Source of the DNA: Delphinus delphis | Taxonomy: Eukaryota > Chordata > Mammalia > Artiodactyla > Delphinidae | NCBI RefSeq assembly: GCF_949987515.2 | Contig: NW_027192670.1 | Span: forward strand, 2,046,001-2,110,000 | Direction of reading: 5' to 3' | DNA: 64,000 nt | The notes under the pieces: model-generated | Database searches by the model: none | What the model was told of the DNA's origin: nothing | What the model saw: the letters and a program-made list of their open reading frames with translations, nothing else | Made by a program: the position numbers and the translations under genes | Part shown: positions 52,122 to 61,975 of the stretch, piece by piece | Position numbering within the stretch: position 1 is the stretch's first letter | How the letters are laid out: every line of letters starts with the position of its first letter

Positions 52122-53699
52122 AAATAAGTCACACAGAAAATGAAACATCATAAGATATCAGTAATACACGGAATGGAAAGTTGGCTACACAGGAACTGAA
52201 TTACAGAATAGAACAGGGTCTCAAATTTAGAAAACCAACTTATGCTTGCTTAAGGGGAAAGGTGAGTTGGGGTGCTGCATAAAACCAGAGATTGAAATGA
52301 GCACAGATAAAGTTCCTTAAGCCACATATGGAATAGACAAGAGCTACTCCTTGCTCAACGAAATGGACTCAAAACCCCATATTAAACGCCTAAGAATGTA
52401 CCTGACTAGTAAGTATCTTAAAACCTATGGATTGCTATGTCTCCAAAAGAGAATCAAGCATGTGTACAGGGGCATAAACGCAGCAGTGATAGGATTGGAG
52501 AGGTTCGGTGAGCAAATGAAGACCCTTTGAAGTCATATTACATGGTACCCATTACACGAGTCTCAACTCTCCAGGTTTAAGGTATTCTTCCTTCAGCTAA
52601 AACATGCATGTGGAACCCAGAGTATGATCAACCACGTGAACGGGAGACGTGTTCAAATATGTCTCAGTTTTCCTCCCCTGGTACTCGGGTGCAACATTCC
52701 AGACGCTTTACTAACACTCTCCCGACTTGGAGAGTCAGTCCCTTTAACCTCCTGTTTGGCCCAGTTTGCAATTTCTGCGGAAGATGAACAGGAGTAGCGA
52801 GAACCAATGAGAGGCTAGCTGGAGGTGTCTGGACGGGCAAATTTAACTCTCATTTCCCACCAGGAAGAGGAATTAACCAAAGGCTCAGCATGCCGGGCCG
52901 GAACCAGATTAGGGCCTGAAGCCATCTTGCGGTGTTGCGGCCAGGTGACAAGAAAGCGAGTTGAAGAAAGGAGCTCAGGGGCACTGTAATTCACAAACCT
53001 GCAGAGTTATAAATGACAGCTATCGTCCAAAAATAGACTGAAGTAAGGCTGCCAAGAGGACTTGAAAGCGGGGCAGAATTGCAGGAAACCGATTTCAGGA
53101 GGTAGACTGGAATTGCATTGAAAGCATAGGAAAAGAGGCAGAACGTCCACAATGATGCACTTGGCCAAAAAGGGCGTATGCGTTTTTTCCTGAATATATT
53201 CAGGAAAAAACGCATACGCCCTTTTTGGCCAACCAAGCAAGCTTGCAAAGGAAATCTGCACTACAATGAAGTCTCACTTCCCCCCGGTCAAAAGGGCCAT
53301 CTGAGAAAAGCGTAAAATCCAGAAAGGCAACAGGCCATGGAGAACTGGTAGCCTTGTTATGCTGATGGGCGGGATGTAAATTGCCAACAGACACTCGGGA
53401 GAAGTGTATGGTGTTTCCTGAAACATCTAAAAAACAAAGCAACAGAGCCTAGGGCACTTCCACTTATGGTCCTATAGCTTAGGGAAATTAATATCAAAAA
53501 GACACAGCAACCCCAAAATTTGGGACGGCTCTTTTTACAGGAATCTCTTCTACGGCACAAGTTAAATATCCCAGAGAGCAAATAATGGATAAAGAAGTTG
53601 CGGTACTTATGTACAACAGAATACCACTCAGCAATGAAATCTATGTCACCAGGCCTGTACCAGCATAATGAGTGGATTGAGGCACGATGATTCTAAGTG
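52122..53699 (+). repeat. Satellite unit 34, diverging at its end (1578 bp)
   Basis: Like unit 30 through its palindrome (53161-53232) and beyond. From about 53490 differences rise sharply (TACAGGAATCTCTTCTACGG, CTTATGTACAACAGAATACC), marking the approach to the array edge. Confidence 0.93.
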
Positions 53700-53952
53700 A
53701 AATAAGTCACACAGAAAAAGAAACATCATAAGGTATCACTAATACACGGAATGTGAACTTGGCTACACATGAACTGAATTACAAAACAGAACAGGGTCTC
53801 AAGTTTAGAAAACCAACTTATGCCTGCTTAAGGGGGAAGGTGAGTTGGGGTGCTGCATAAAAGCAGAGTTTGAAATTAGCACAGATACCGTTCCATAAGC
53901 CAAATATGTAATAGACAAGAGCTACCCCTTGCTCAACGAAATGGATTCAACA
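53700..53952 (+). repeat. Partial satellite unit 35 at the array edge
   Basis: About 253 bp of unit head before the L1. It reads TTTGAAATTAGCACAGATACC, as the long unit near 62145 does, where array units have GATTGAAATGAGCACAGATAA. It therefore retains an older state. The sequence switches to L1 right after ATGGATTCAACA. Confidence 0.9.
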
Positions 53953-54660
53953 ATGAGGTATCACCTCACACCTGGTAGAATAGGCATCATTGAAAATCTA
54001 CAAACAAAAAATGCTGGAAAGGGTGTGGAGAAAAGGAACCCTCTCCCACTATTGTTGGGAATATAAATTGATACAGTCATTATGGAGAACAATATGGAAT
54101 TTCTTAAGAAACTAACAATAGAATTACCATATGATACAGCAATCCCAGTACTGGACATATACCCAGACAAAACCATAAATCAAAAAGAGTCATTCACCGC
54201 AATGTTCATTGCATCACTATTTACAATATCGAGGTAATGGAAGCAACCTAAATGCCCACAGACAGACGAATGCATAAAGCTGTGGTACATATGTAAAATG
54301 GAATATTACTAAGCCATGAAAAGGAATGAAATTGGGTCATTTGTAGAGACGTCGATGGATCTAGAGACTGTCATACAGAGTGAAGTAAGTCAGAAAGAGA
54401 AAAACAAATCTTGTATATTCATGCATATATGTGGAACCTAGAAAAACTGTACAGATTAACCATTTTGCAAGGCATAAATAGAGCAACAGATGTAGACAAG
54501 AAACGTATGGACACAAGGGGGTAAAGCTGTTGGGGGGTGGTGGTGGGAGGAGTTGAGAGACTGGGATTGGCATGTATACATTTATATGTATAAAATAGAT
54601 AACCAATAAGAACCTGCTGTATAAAAATATAAAATAAAATTCAAAATTAAAAAGAAATAA
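53953..54660 (+). mobile_element. 5'-truncated LINE-1 3' end (ORF2 terminus and 3' UTR)
   Basis: The sequence begins in the last part of ORF2 (ATGAGGTATCACCTCACACC), passes AATGCTGGAAAGGGTGTGGA, GGAACCCTCTCCCACTATTG and GTTCATTGCATCACTATTTA, and reaches GAATATTACTAAGCCATGAA. A 3' UTR with a G-rich run near 54531-54551 and TATAAAATAGATAACC follows, then A-rich sequence. This order is typical of cetartiodactyl L1. The coding part has stops and is dead. The left end is flush with satellite unit 35 and I saw no convincing target-site duplication. Much less diverged from ordinary L1 than the L1 part of the satellite. Confidence 0.88.
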
Positions 54661-54840
54661 AATTTAAAAAATAAAACAGAAAAAACAATTATTCCCTGCA
54701 CATACATGTATTTATATGAATAAATTATTTCCATGCTTATATCTGTAAATACAAAAAAGAGGAATAAAATCTACCTTGAACCAAAAACGAAAAAGAGAAA
54801 AAAAACACAGAACTCACCAGTTACACAGAGGAAAACCGTA
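54601..54840. repeat. A-rich tail and AT-rich sequence after the L1
   Basis: Runs such as AAAATATAAAATAAAATTC and AATAAAATTTAAAAAATAAA follow the L1 3' UTR. The AT-rich stretch contains several AATAAA motifs. The exact L1 end cannot be fixed. The purine-rich stretch at 54775-54810 may be a second A-rich tail. Confidence 0.6.
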
Positions 54841-56140
54841 TCAGGGCACTTGCTCCAGTTGTAAACAATTCTGAAGTTGGTCAGTGGTGGGGAATCGTCT
54901 CCCATTCAGCCAGCAGCCCCCACGCAACAAGCGTCCTCATTGCAAAGCTGGGGCACCGTGCCGAGGCATCTGTGAGTAAACGTGAGCTGAGCCCCAGGCC
55001 AGTTGCTGCTGAACTATTCCCACCCGTCCCAGGTAAAACACCTGAATATATACAAGGACTTGAAAGCCTAGAGGAAGGGCCATAGAGCCACACGAGTGAC
55101 AGCATGCCGGCCGACTTGGTGCCTGCAGGCCAGCCAGGATGGTCCTGGCCCTGGGTGCTCTTCTGGAAGATTTCCATTTCCCTGCCTGAGATACCTGTCC
55201 TGTCCCTGCCCCCACTGCTTTTTTCCTTCCTCACCTCTGCCCAGGGAGAAATTCCAGCAGCAGGTATGGGTGACACATCCTCTTCTTTAGCAGGTGGCAG
55301 CCTGGCAACTGCTGCAGAAAGTCCAGCAGAGCCCCACTCACACTGGGCCACCCACAAAGCCGTGGCCTCTCACTCCCTCCCACCAGCCCAGCCCCGAGAC
55401 TGCTGACAGGGCAGAGAAAATGGCGTCAGGCACGGCTGCAGGGGCTCTTGCTGCCTGGAGTGGTATTTATATTGATCTCAACCCAGGCACACCTGGGGAG
55501 GGCTGGCCAGCACGGTAAGGCTGCCCAGGTCAGCCAATCATCACCCCTCAGGGGCTCACAGTTGCAGAAAATGGAACTTGCTGAACCGGCCAGGTCCAAG
55601 GAACAGGTGTGGGCTCCTGAGAGTCAGGATAGACAAGGGGCTGCAGCTTTGGCTTGTTTTCTAATCATTTTATCTGGCCCATGAGTGGGAGACAACTTCA
55701 AGAAAACCCTCTCCTAATGAGAGGAACCCAGGAGTCAGGGAGAGGAGGGGTGGGTGGTGGTTGGAGACAGAGGCCTGGTGCCCCGGGTGCAGTGGAAGTC
55801 TCTGGAAGACCAGGTGGAGGGAGGCCTCACGGAGTGATGCCCAGGGTCACAGACCTGTCGCAGCTGCTGTTTGTTAGTTCAAGTCCTGCTCTGAGGTGCT
55901 CTGTGTCAGCTCTGAGCGACAGGTGAGCTGGGGGTGCTCTGCAATGAGGGCTATGTGCACGGTTCCTGTGTGCCCAGCCCTGCCACGGTACCTGCAAGGG
56001 TAGCTCTGTATCCTGGGAGGGGCCTGACCACGAGAGCCCCGTGGGCTGGGGTGGGGGTGGGGTACCTGCCCAGGTGAGCTCCATATTCTGGGATTGGTCT
56101 GACCACGAGAGCCCCATGGGCTGCTGGGGACCTGGTAAAG
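54841..56140. other. GC-rich non-satellite stretch, no recognised gene
   Basis: Base composition shifts sharply from the AT-rich satellite and L1 to GC-rich DNA. The longest open frame is about 158 codons on the minus strand (54881-55357). It shows no motif I recognise and is rich in G, S, A and P, as expected of GC-rich noncoding DNA. A pyrimidine tract ending in CCCAG near 55245 resembles a splice acceptor, but no matching exon structure is seen. It could be a fragment of unique genomic DNA or an unrecognised upstream part of the adjacent retrovirus. Confidence 0.5.
55987..56125 (+). repeat. 74-bp tandem duplication (about two copies)
   Basis: GGTACCTGC starts at 55987 and again at 56061. 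Both copies continue to a shared CTGACCACGAGAGCCCC and TGGGCTG, with differences between (GTATCCTGGGAGGGGCC against ATATTCTGGGATTGGTC). The second copy runs to about 56125. Confidence 0.8.
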
Positions 56141-56520
56141 GATGTCAGGACAGTCAGTGAAGCCACCGAGGATGTACCTCCAGTTGCTCCTAATTCCTAC
56201 ACCCTGCTGGTCATTCTACCAACCACCAGGACATGGTATTCTGTATTAGTCTTCAATGATGCCTTCTTTTGTATTCCATTAGTCCCAGAGTCACAAGAAA
56301 TTTTGGCTTGTGAGTGGCAGGACTCAACATACAACTAAAACAATACTTCCGGGCCGTCTGGCCCCAAGGGTGCAAAAATTCCCACACCATCTTTGGGGAA
56401 AGCTTAGCTAAAGACCTAAAAGTTCTACCTCTGGAAAAGGAAACCCTCCTTCAATATGCAGACGACATTCTGATCACCAGCCCTACTAAGGAGGCCTCTG
56501 AACTACCAAGCCAATAAAGG
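56140..56520 (+). pseudogene. pol: Endogenous retrovirus reverse transcriptase remnant (class I, gamma-like)
   Basis: Retroviral reverse transcriptase copies genomic RNA into DNA. A PYTLL-like stretch and NDAFF (56255-56269) correspond to motif A; the usual first catalytic aspartate there seems lost. After a frame change and stops, an open stretch at 56314-56517 shows PQGCKNS (motif B area) and LLQYADDILI. YADD at 56455-56466 stands where gamma-retroviruses have YVDD. The stretch ends at a TAA at 56515. Broken by frameshift and stops, so not functional. Confidence 0.85.
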
Positions 56521-57250
56521 ATAGAAGTTGTCCAAGAAAAAGCTCAAATATCACAGACTGCGGTGACCTGCCTGGACTTCATTCTCACAGAAGGTCAGAG
56601 AAGCCCATCCCAGGAAAGGGAAGAAACCATTTTCAGCCTTACCCCTTTCTAAAACTAGAAGACAGCTTAGGGGTTCCTGGGGAGGCCAGGGTTTGCTGCT
56701 TCTGGATCCCTAACTACAGTCTACTAGCTGGGCCTCTATATGAAACACTGAAAGGAAAAGATGATGATCCTTTTGAATAGAATCCAGAAGTGGCCTTTCA
56801 AGAATGGAAAGAGCAGTCAATTCAGACCCTTGCCCTGGAACTCCCTAATTTAGCTAAACCCTTTGACCTTTACATTCCCGGTGAAAGGTGAATCGCCATT
56901 GGAGAATTAGTGCAAAAACTGGGACCACTTGAAATGGAACAATGCAAGAATGCCATCCAGGTAGGATAAACTACGGTCACTAAGGGGCTTGGCCCACTGC
57001 CACATCTGGCCAAGATACTGGCGGTATCTAAAAACCTGGAAATCAGCAGCCCAAAAGGCCACCTCCCTCCTAAGGGAAAAGGACCCCACGTGGTGATCCT
57101 AACCACCAACCATGCCCTGAAGTTGCAGGGTTCGCTCCGTGGGCACACCGACCTCGAGTGAGGAGGCCCTCCAACTCCAACATCCAGAGAGATAACCGGG
57201 GGCAACAGGGCACCATGACGACTCGTGTGAACATCACTTGACCTGGAGTT
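56521..57250 (+). pseudogene. pol: Downstream pol remnant (RT connection/RNase H-side), decayed
   Basis: Short in-frame pieces continue the class I pol order after the YADD box: a CLDFIL-type strand near 56569, a RRQLRG-like piece near 56660, and PYET/LYET-like and FQEWKEQ-like pieces near 56735-56820. They are interrupted by stops (for example TAG at 56776) and frame changes. Beyond about 56960 the match is weaker. The long minus-strand open frame at 56870-57358 is antisense to this remnant and is not a gene. Confidence 0.7.
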
Positions 57251-57880
57251 TCTCTCATAAAACAACAAGAGTGTGTCCCAAAAGAGTAGACTACTGCTTG
57301 CAGGACTTACTGCACCCAGAGGGGAGCTAATAATCTTGGCGGGGGAACAGTATACCACACTGTCACCATAGAAAAGCCTACAGACACCGTGCTGATGGTG
57401 GCCAATAAGACCGGCTGGACTCCTGTTTACTTCAAAAGGCTGTTGACTCAGTAGCCATCATGGTCCTTGATCACCACTGACCCTGGACTGTCTGGGAGTT
57501 GAGCGGGCAGGGCTCTGACACCTGGTGCTGTTTGTACGTTAATTCAGGGGCCTAATTGAAGAAAGCGCAGACTACTGGTCAGAGCATCTAGGCTGGCAGA
57601 GACGGTCAGCCTAAGGTGGCCGAACAAATGTGGGGCGGGGTGAAACCGGCCCCCACAGCGTCTCTGCACATCTCTTTCCTGGACCCTTAAAGGTCATTAG
57701 AATCTATAACACTTCCAATGCTGGTGCTCAGGTGGACGAGCAGGGAGGCAGGGGTCCTGGGGACAATCAACGTCACCGGGAGGCTGCTGGGGAGAAGCTC
57801 TGACCCTCGCCCCAGGGTATGAGGGCTCCCAACTCAGCACTCAGCAGTTACAGAAGAAGGGTCTGCACCCTCAGCACTCC
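57251..57880 (+). mobile_element. Poorly resolved retroviral interior between pol and LTR
   Basis: Apart from the possible envelope piece, this stretch has only short open segments. I assign it to the retrovirus from position alone. Confidence 0.35.
57370..57620 (+). pseudogene. env: Possible envelope transmembrane-subunit remnant
   Basis: A stretch reading W-C-C-L-Y-V-N (CC codons at 57526-57531) followed by a stop resembles the cysteine-pair region of class I retroviral transmembrane envelope proteins. It lies in the expected place between pol and an LTR. It is short and broken, and integrase and the surface subunit are not recognisable, so a deletion upstream is likely. Confidence 0.4.
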
Positions 57881-58395
57881 AAGAATGAGGAACGGGACAA
57901 AAGGCAGAGGAGGGGTTTGTCCCCAGCAAAGCCCATTAAAAATCCCTGGGAGATAAAAATAGAATCTGGGCAATAAAGTCAAGTCTAACCTTTTTTATCC
58001 TTTGTGCTTTGTCTAATTTCACGTGCTCCTAGGGTCCCGCATGCAGAGGTTCCACACCCGGCACTTCAGACCAGATTTCCTAGTGCAGAATGGCTGGGTC
58101 GACACCTCAGCTCCTGGGGCCCAGTGCAGACTCCACGATATAGAGCCTGAGCTACAGCCAACCCGGCCCTCGAGAGCTCCGCCGCCTCCCTCCCTCCCAC
58201 TGACTCTGACAGGATCTCTACACAGCAGCCCAGCCCACAGCCCACGGGGTAGTGCATGCTCTCACCTCTCCATTCTCTGATCAAAATATAAAGTTTCCTT
58301 TGCTTGTGAACCAAACTCAGTCTCGATCTGTTGGCCCCAATGACACTGGGCAAGGGGACACTTGTTGGGGTCCACTCTGGAGGATCAGTAACAGA
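57881..58395 (+). mobile_element. Candidate 3' LTR of the class I endogenous retrovirus
   Basis: AT-rich and C-rich blocks alternate as in gamma-like LTRs. There is a GCAATAAAGTC polyadenylation-type signal at 57971 and an AATATAAAGTTTCC signal near 58286, followed by pyrimidine- and TG-rich sequence ending near CAGTAACA (58386-58393). No paired 5' LTR was found, so the borders are guesses. Confidence 0.4.
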
Positions 58396-58723
58396 AATTG
58401 AGACTATTGTAACCTCAATGAACAGATGTGTGAGCCAAACTGTAGTTAACATAGAACAGTGTATAAGGCTCGGGTAAAATAAGATGTTTTTAACACTTCC
58501 ATTTGATATTTCCATCACTTTTTATAAGCAAGTTCAGTGAAAAGGTTTGTCTTATTTGTCAGGTCAATATTAGAGAAACGAAGTGATTTCTTTCCAAGGA
58601 TGTACATCTAATAATCTTGGTTAAACCTTCAATCTTGTTTTAAATGCTTTTCCATTGAAAATGATACCTCTCTTTCAGCTCCCCCATTTCTGAGAAGTAT
58701 AAAATCTTATAATTTATTATTAC
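58396..58723. other. AT-rich stretch, nothing recognised
   Basis: Ordinary-looking AT-rich DNA with no open frame, repeat or motif that I can assign. Confidence 0.5.
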
Positions 58724-58900
58724 CAAAGGGGAAAGGTGGGAGGAGGGATAAATTAACAGTTTGGAATGAACACATACACACTGCTATGTATAAAATAGAT
58801 CATCAACAAGGAACTACTGTATAGCACAGGGAACTACACTCAACATTTTGCAATAACCTATAAGGGGAAATAATCTGAAAAAGAATAGATATTTTTATTG
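58724..58900 (+). mobile_element. LINE-1 3'-UTR fragment
   Basis: GGGGAAAGGTGGGAGGAGGG, TATAAAATAGATCATCAAC, ACTACTGTATAGCACAGGG and AATCTGAAAAAGAATAGAT appear in standard cetartiodactyl L1 order. The fragment is truncated on both sides. It is a useful outgroup for the satellite, whose TACTCCTTGCTCAACG stretch corresponds to TACTGTATAGCACAGGG here. Confidence 0.85.
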
Positions 58901-59115
58901 ACATCATCTATCAATGAGAGTTAAAGTGTAGCCTAAGGGAAGCTGGTGGTGAGTGCTTCTGACCCTGAAGACTTCAATCATCTAAAGTTTGGACTCTGCC
59001 TACTTCCCAAGGCCCTTAATGAACATATGTGTAGCCGTAGCTTAAAAAATTCCCCAGTTTGGGTTTCGGGGAGACACTGATTTTGAAAAAGCCCTGGTGT
59101 TCTCCTTACATGAAT
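58901..59115. other. Unassigned spacer before the diverged satellite, weakly LTR-like
   Basis: Contains AATTCCCCAGTTTGGG and CGGGGAGACACTG, which recall the R/U5 part of some class I LTRs. The resemblance is from memory and weak. Homology to the satellite starts at about 59116 with the GGGACTCTTCC stretch. Confidence 0.35.
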
Positions 59116-60227
59116 GGGACTCTTCCTACTGCTAAAACATGTCTGTCACACCCAGAGGATGGTATACCGTCTGATCGGGAAGAGTTTGGAAAAGGCATCT
59201 CATCTCCTCATCTCCTGGTGCTCGGGTTCACCCCTCCAGCGTCTTTACTAACAGTCTCCCCACTTGGAGATGTCAGCACTGTCAACATCCTGTTGCGTAC
59301 AGTTTGGAATTTGTCCAGAGGATGAAGCGGAAGGATGAGGAACAATGAGAGACAAGTCCTAGGTGTTCAGACAGGCACATGTCACTCTAATTTCCAATCA
59401 GGAAGACGAATTGACCAAAGGCTAGGGTTGCCCATGGAAACAGTATAGGGCTTGAGGAAATCCCGCTGCTTTGTGGCCAGTTCCCATAAACACGAGTTGA
59501 ACAATGGAACTCAGGGGCAGCAAAATTCACAAAACTGCAGAGTTGAAAATATCCATCACTGAAAAATGTCTTGAGGAAAGTCACAGAAAAGGACTTGTAA
59601 GCAAGGGAGAATGGCAGGAAAGGGATTTGAGGAGGTAGAAAGGACTCGCCATTAAGCACAAGAAAAGGAGCTGAACATTGCCAACATTGCAGTTGGCCAA
59701 AAAGGGTGTATGCGTTCTTTTCTGTATATATTCAAGAAAAGGGCATACACTTTTTTAGCCAACCAAACAGATGGGCACTGGAAGTCAATACTACAAAAGA
59801 TATCACTTCGCATCAGTCAGAAGAGCCATCCTCATAAAGCGTAAACAACAGAAATGCAGGACAGGGCAACGAGAAGAGGGAGCCCTGTGAGACTTATAGT
59901 GGAAATGTATATTGCCAACGGCCATTCTGGAGAAGTGTATTGTGTTTACTAAAGCATCTAAAAAATGAGCTACAGAGCATAGGGCACTTGCACTCATGGG
60001 CGTATATCTTGGGAAAAACAAAAATCGAGAGGACACAGGCACCCCAATGTTTACCCCCTCTCTGTTTAAAAGATCCTCGACTAGGATATAACTTAAATGT
60101 CTCTGGAGGGAAAAAATGGATAGAGATGTGGTACTTAGGTAGAGTGGAATATTATTCAGCCTGGAAATCAATGAAATATGGCCAGTTGTAACAACTCCGG
60201 AGGAGTTACGTATGATCATTCTAAGTG
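59116..60227 (+). repeat. Diverged satellite unit a (5'-incomplete, about 1.1 kb)
   Basis: Follows the unit order from the non-L1 part (GCTAAAACATG, CTCCCCACTTGGAGA) through a decayed palindrome at 59693-59762 into the L1-derived part (GATATCACTTCGCATCAGTC, GAATATTATTCAGCCTGGAA). The L1 part is nearer to ordinary L1 than the array units are. Divergence from the array is large. Confidence 0.88.
59693..59762. repeat. Decayed 70-bp palindrome in diverged unit a
   Basis: The arms still pair over most of their length. The left GTGTATGC and right GCATACAC both differ from the array's GCGTATGC and GCATACGC, so pairing is kept at the changed position. Mismatches lie near the centre (GTTCTTTTCTG). 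Confidence 0.85.
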
Positions 60228-61975
60228 ACAGAATTCAAAAAGAAAAAGACACATATCATAAGATATCACTTAAAGGTGGAATCCAAAATGGCTACACATG
60301 AAATAAATTACAAAACAAAAACATAGTCAAATATGTAGAAAACACGCATAAGGCTGCTAAACGGGAAAGGTGGGGAGGGGTGAGGCATCATCCAGGAGGT
60401 TGAAATTAGCAAAGATACCATTCCAAATACCAAACTGATAATCAACAAGGCCTACACGGTAGCTAAAAGAACTGCACTCAGCACACTCAAGTCACCGGAA
60501 AAGAATATATACGACTGGTAAGAATCTGAAAAAGAATTTATTGATGTCTCTCTGTACGTGAATCAAGTGGATGTACAGCAGCAAGAAACAGAGCTTTGAA
60601 AATCAGCTGTAACCAATATAGTAATAAATTGAAAAAAATAAACGACAGAGAGACAGAGAAAACCTCTTACAACTTTTCCTCAGGGACGGTGATGCAACAT
60701 GGATTGAACACATCTAGACCCACAGCAGGATGAGACATAAGGCTGGAAACTGTTTGCGCTAAGAGAAATGTGAGGTTGGGTGAGGAAATGCACACCCTTT
60801 AAAGTAATACTACCTGGTACCCATTCAATGGGTCCCAAATCTGCAGGTTCAAGGGATCTTCCTACAGCTAAAACATGCATGGAAAACCCAGAGGACTGTA
60901 CACCATGTGATCGGGAGATGTGTCTAAAATGCACCTCATTTATCCTCTCCTGGTGCTCCTGTTCACCATTCCAGCCACGCTACTTAGAATCTCCCCACTT
61001 GGAGAATCAGCACATTTAAACTTCTGTTTCACACATTTTGCAAATTGTGAGGAGGATGAACGGGAAGAGGGGGAACCAATGAGAGAAGAGTTGTAGGGGT
61101 TTGGACGGGCACATATCACTCTAATTTCCCATTAAGAATAAGAATTAAAGAAAGGCTCAGCCTGCCTCGCCGGAGCCAAAATAGGGCCTGAAGCAATCCT
61201 GCGGGTTTGAGGCCAGCTCACAAAAGAGCAACTTAAAAAATGGAGCTCAGGGTCACTGCAATTCACAAACCTGCAGAGTTATAAATGAAAACTAACGTCC
61301 AAAAATATGTTGAGGTAAGGCAAAGAAGAGGATCTGAATGCAAGACAGAATTGCAAGAAACAGATTTCAAGAGATAGATTGGACTCGTCTTTAACGCACA
61401 TGAAAAGCGGCAGAATTTCGACAATGATGCAGTTGGCCCAAAAGGGCGTATGCGTTTTTTCCTGATTATATCCAGGAAAAAACGCATACGCACTTTATGG
61501 GCAACGAAGCAAGCAAGCAATGCAAATGTGCACAACAAAGAAGTCTCACTTCCCCCCGGTCAAAAGGGCCATCCTAAAAAATTGTAAAAACCAGAAATGC
61601 AGGACAGGCCATGGAGAACAGGGAGCCTTTATACGCTGATGGGCAGTGTGTGAACTGCCGAGAGCCACTCTGGAGAAGTGTATGGTGGTTCCTAAATCAT
61701 CTAAAAAACAGAGCTACAGAGCATAGGACACTTCCAATCATGGGAGTATATCTAGGGAAGTCTAAAAATCAACAAGACACAAGCACACCACAGTTTAGGG
61801 CTACTCTGTTTACAAGAACCTCAACTTCAGTACACCTTAAATATCCCAGGAAAGAGAACAATGGATAAAGAAGATGTGGTACTTAAGTACAATGGAATAT
61901 CTCTTCACCATGAAATCAATGTAATAAGGCTAGTAGAAGGATAAAGAGTGGATTTAGGTCCGATAATACTACTTG
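60228..61975 (+). repeat. Diverged long satellite unit b (1748 bp)
   Basis: A complete unit, about 170 bp longer than array units. The extra sequence at about 60599-60766 holds the L1 3' terminus with AATAAA near 60638 and then non-L1 sequence. Palindrome at 61433-61504, with several mismatches in its outer arms. Confidence 0.88.
61433..61504. repeat. Palindrome in long unit b (72 bp, imperfect)
   Basis: The inner arms (GTATGCGTTTTTTCCTG and CAGGAAAAAACGCATAC) are perfect. The outer arms TTGGCCCAAAAG and CTTTATGGGCAA have mismatches. Confidence 0.88.

Larger units (their letters stand above)
1..53952 (+). repeat. Common cetacean-type satellite array, 1.58-kb unit, 34 full units plus edge
   Basis: The motif AAATAAGTCACACAG recurs every 1,578-1,582 bp in one orientation from base 1, so the array continues to the left of the window. 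Units look a few percent different at most. Unit length, an L1-derived half and a central palindrome fit the common cetacean satellite, a heterochromatic component of whale chromosomes; from memory, Kapitonov, Holmquist and Jurka proposed its L1 origin. There is no sign of coding function. The array stops at about 53952, where unit 35 gives way to an L1 3' end. Boundaries of individual units are set arbitrarily at the AAATAAGTC motif. The family assignment is recognition by length and structure, not a database match. Confidence 0.93.

Noticed and set aside
1..53952. CRISPR array or other short-spacer repeat system
   Set aside because: Units are contiguous, 1.58 kb long and without unique spacers; the sequence is mammalian.
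55205..55290. Splice-acceptor-like pyrimidine tract with CCCAG followed by a short segment and GTATGG
   Set aside because: Such motifs are common by chance in pyrimidine-rich DNA; no conserved exon could be recognised.
54881..55357. 158-codon minus-strand open frame in GC-rich DNA
   Set aside because: Composition matches GC-rich noncoding sequence, overlapping frames are open on both strands, and no domain is recognised.
56870..57358. 162-codon minus-strand open frame
   Set aside because: Lies antisense to the decayed retroviral pol and shows no independent family signature.
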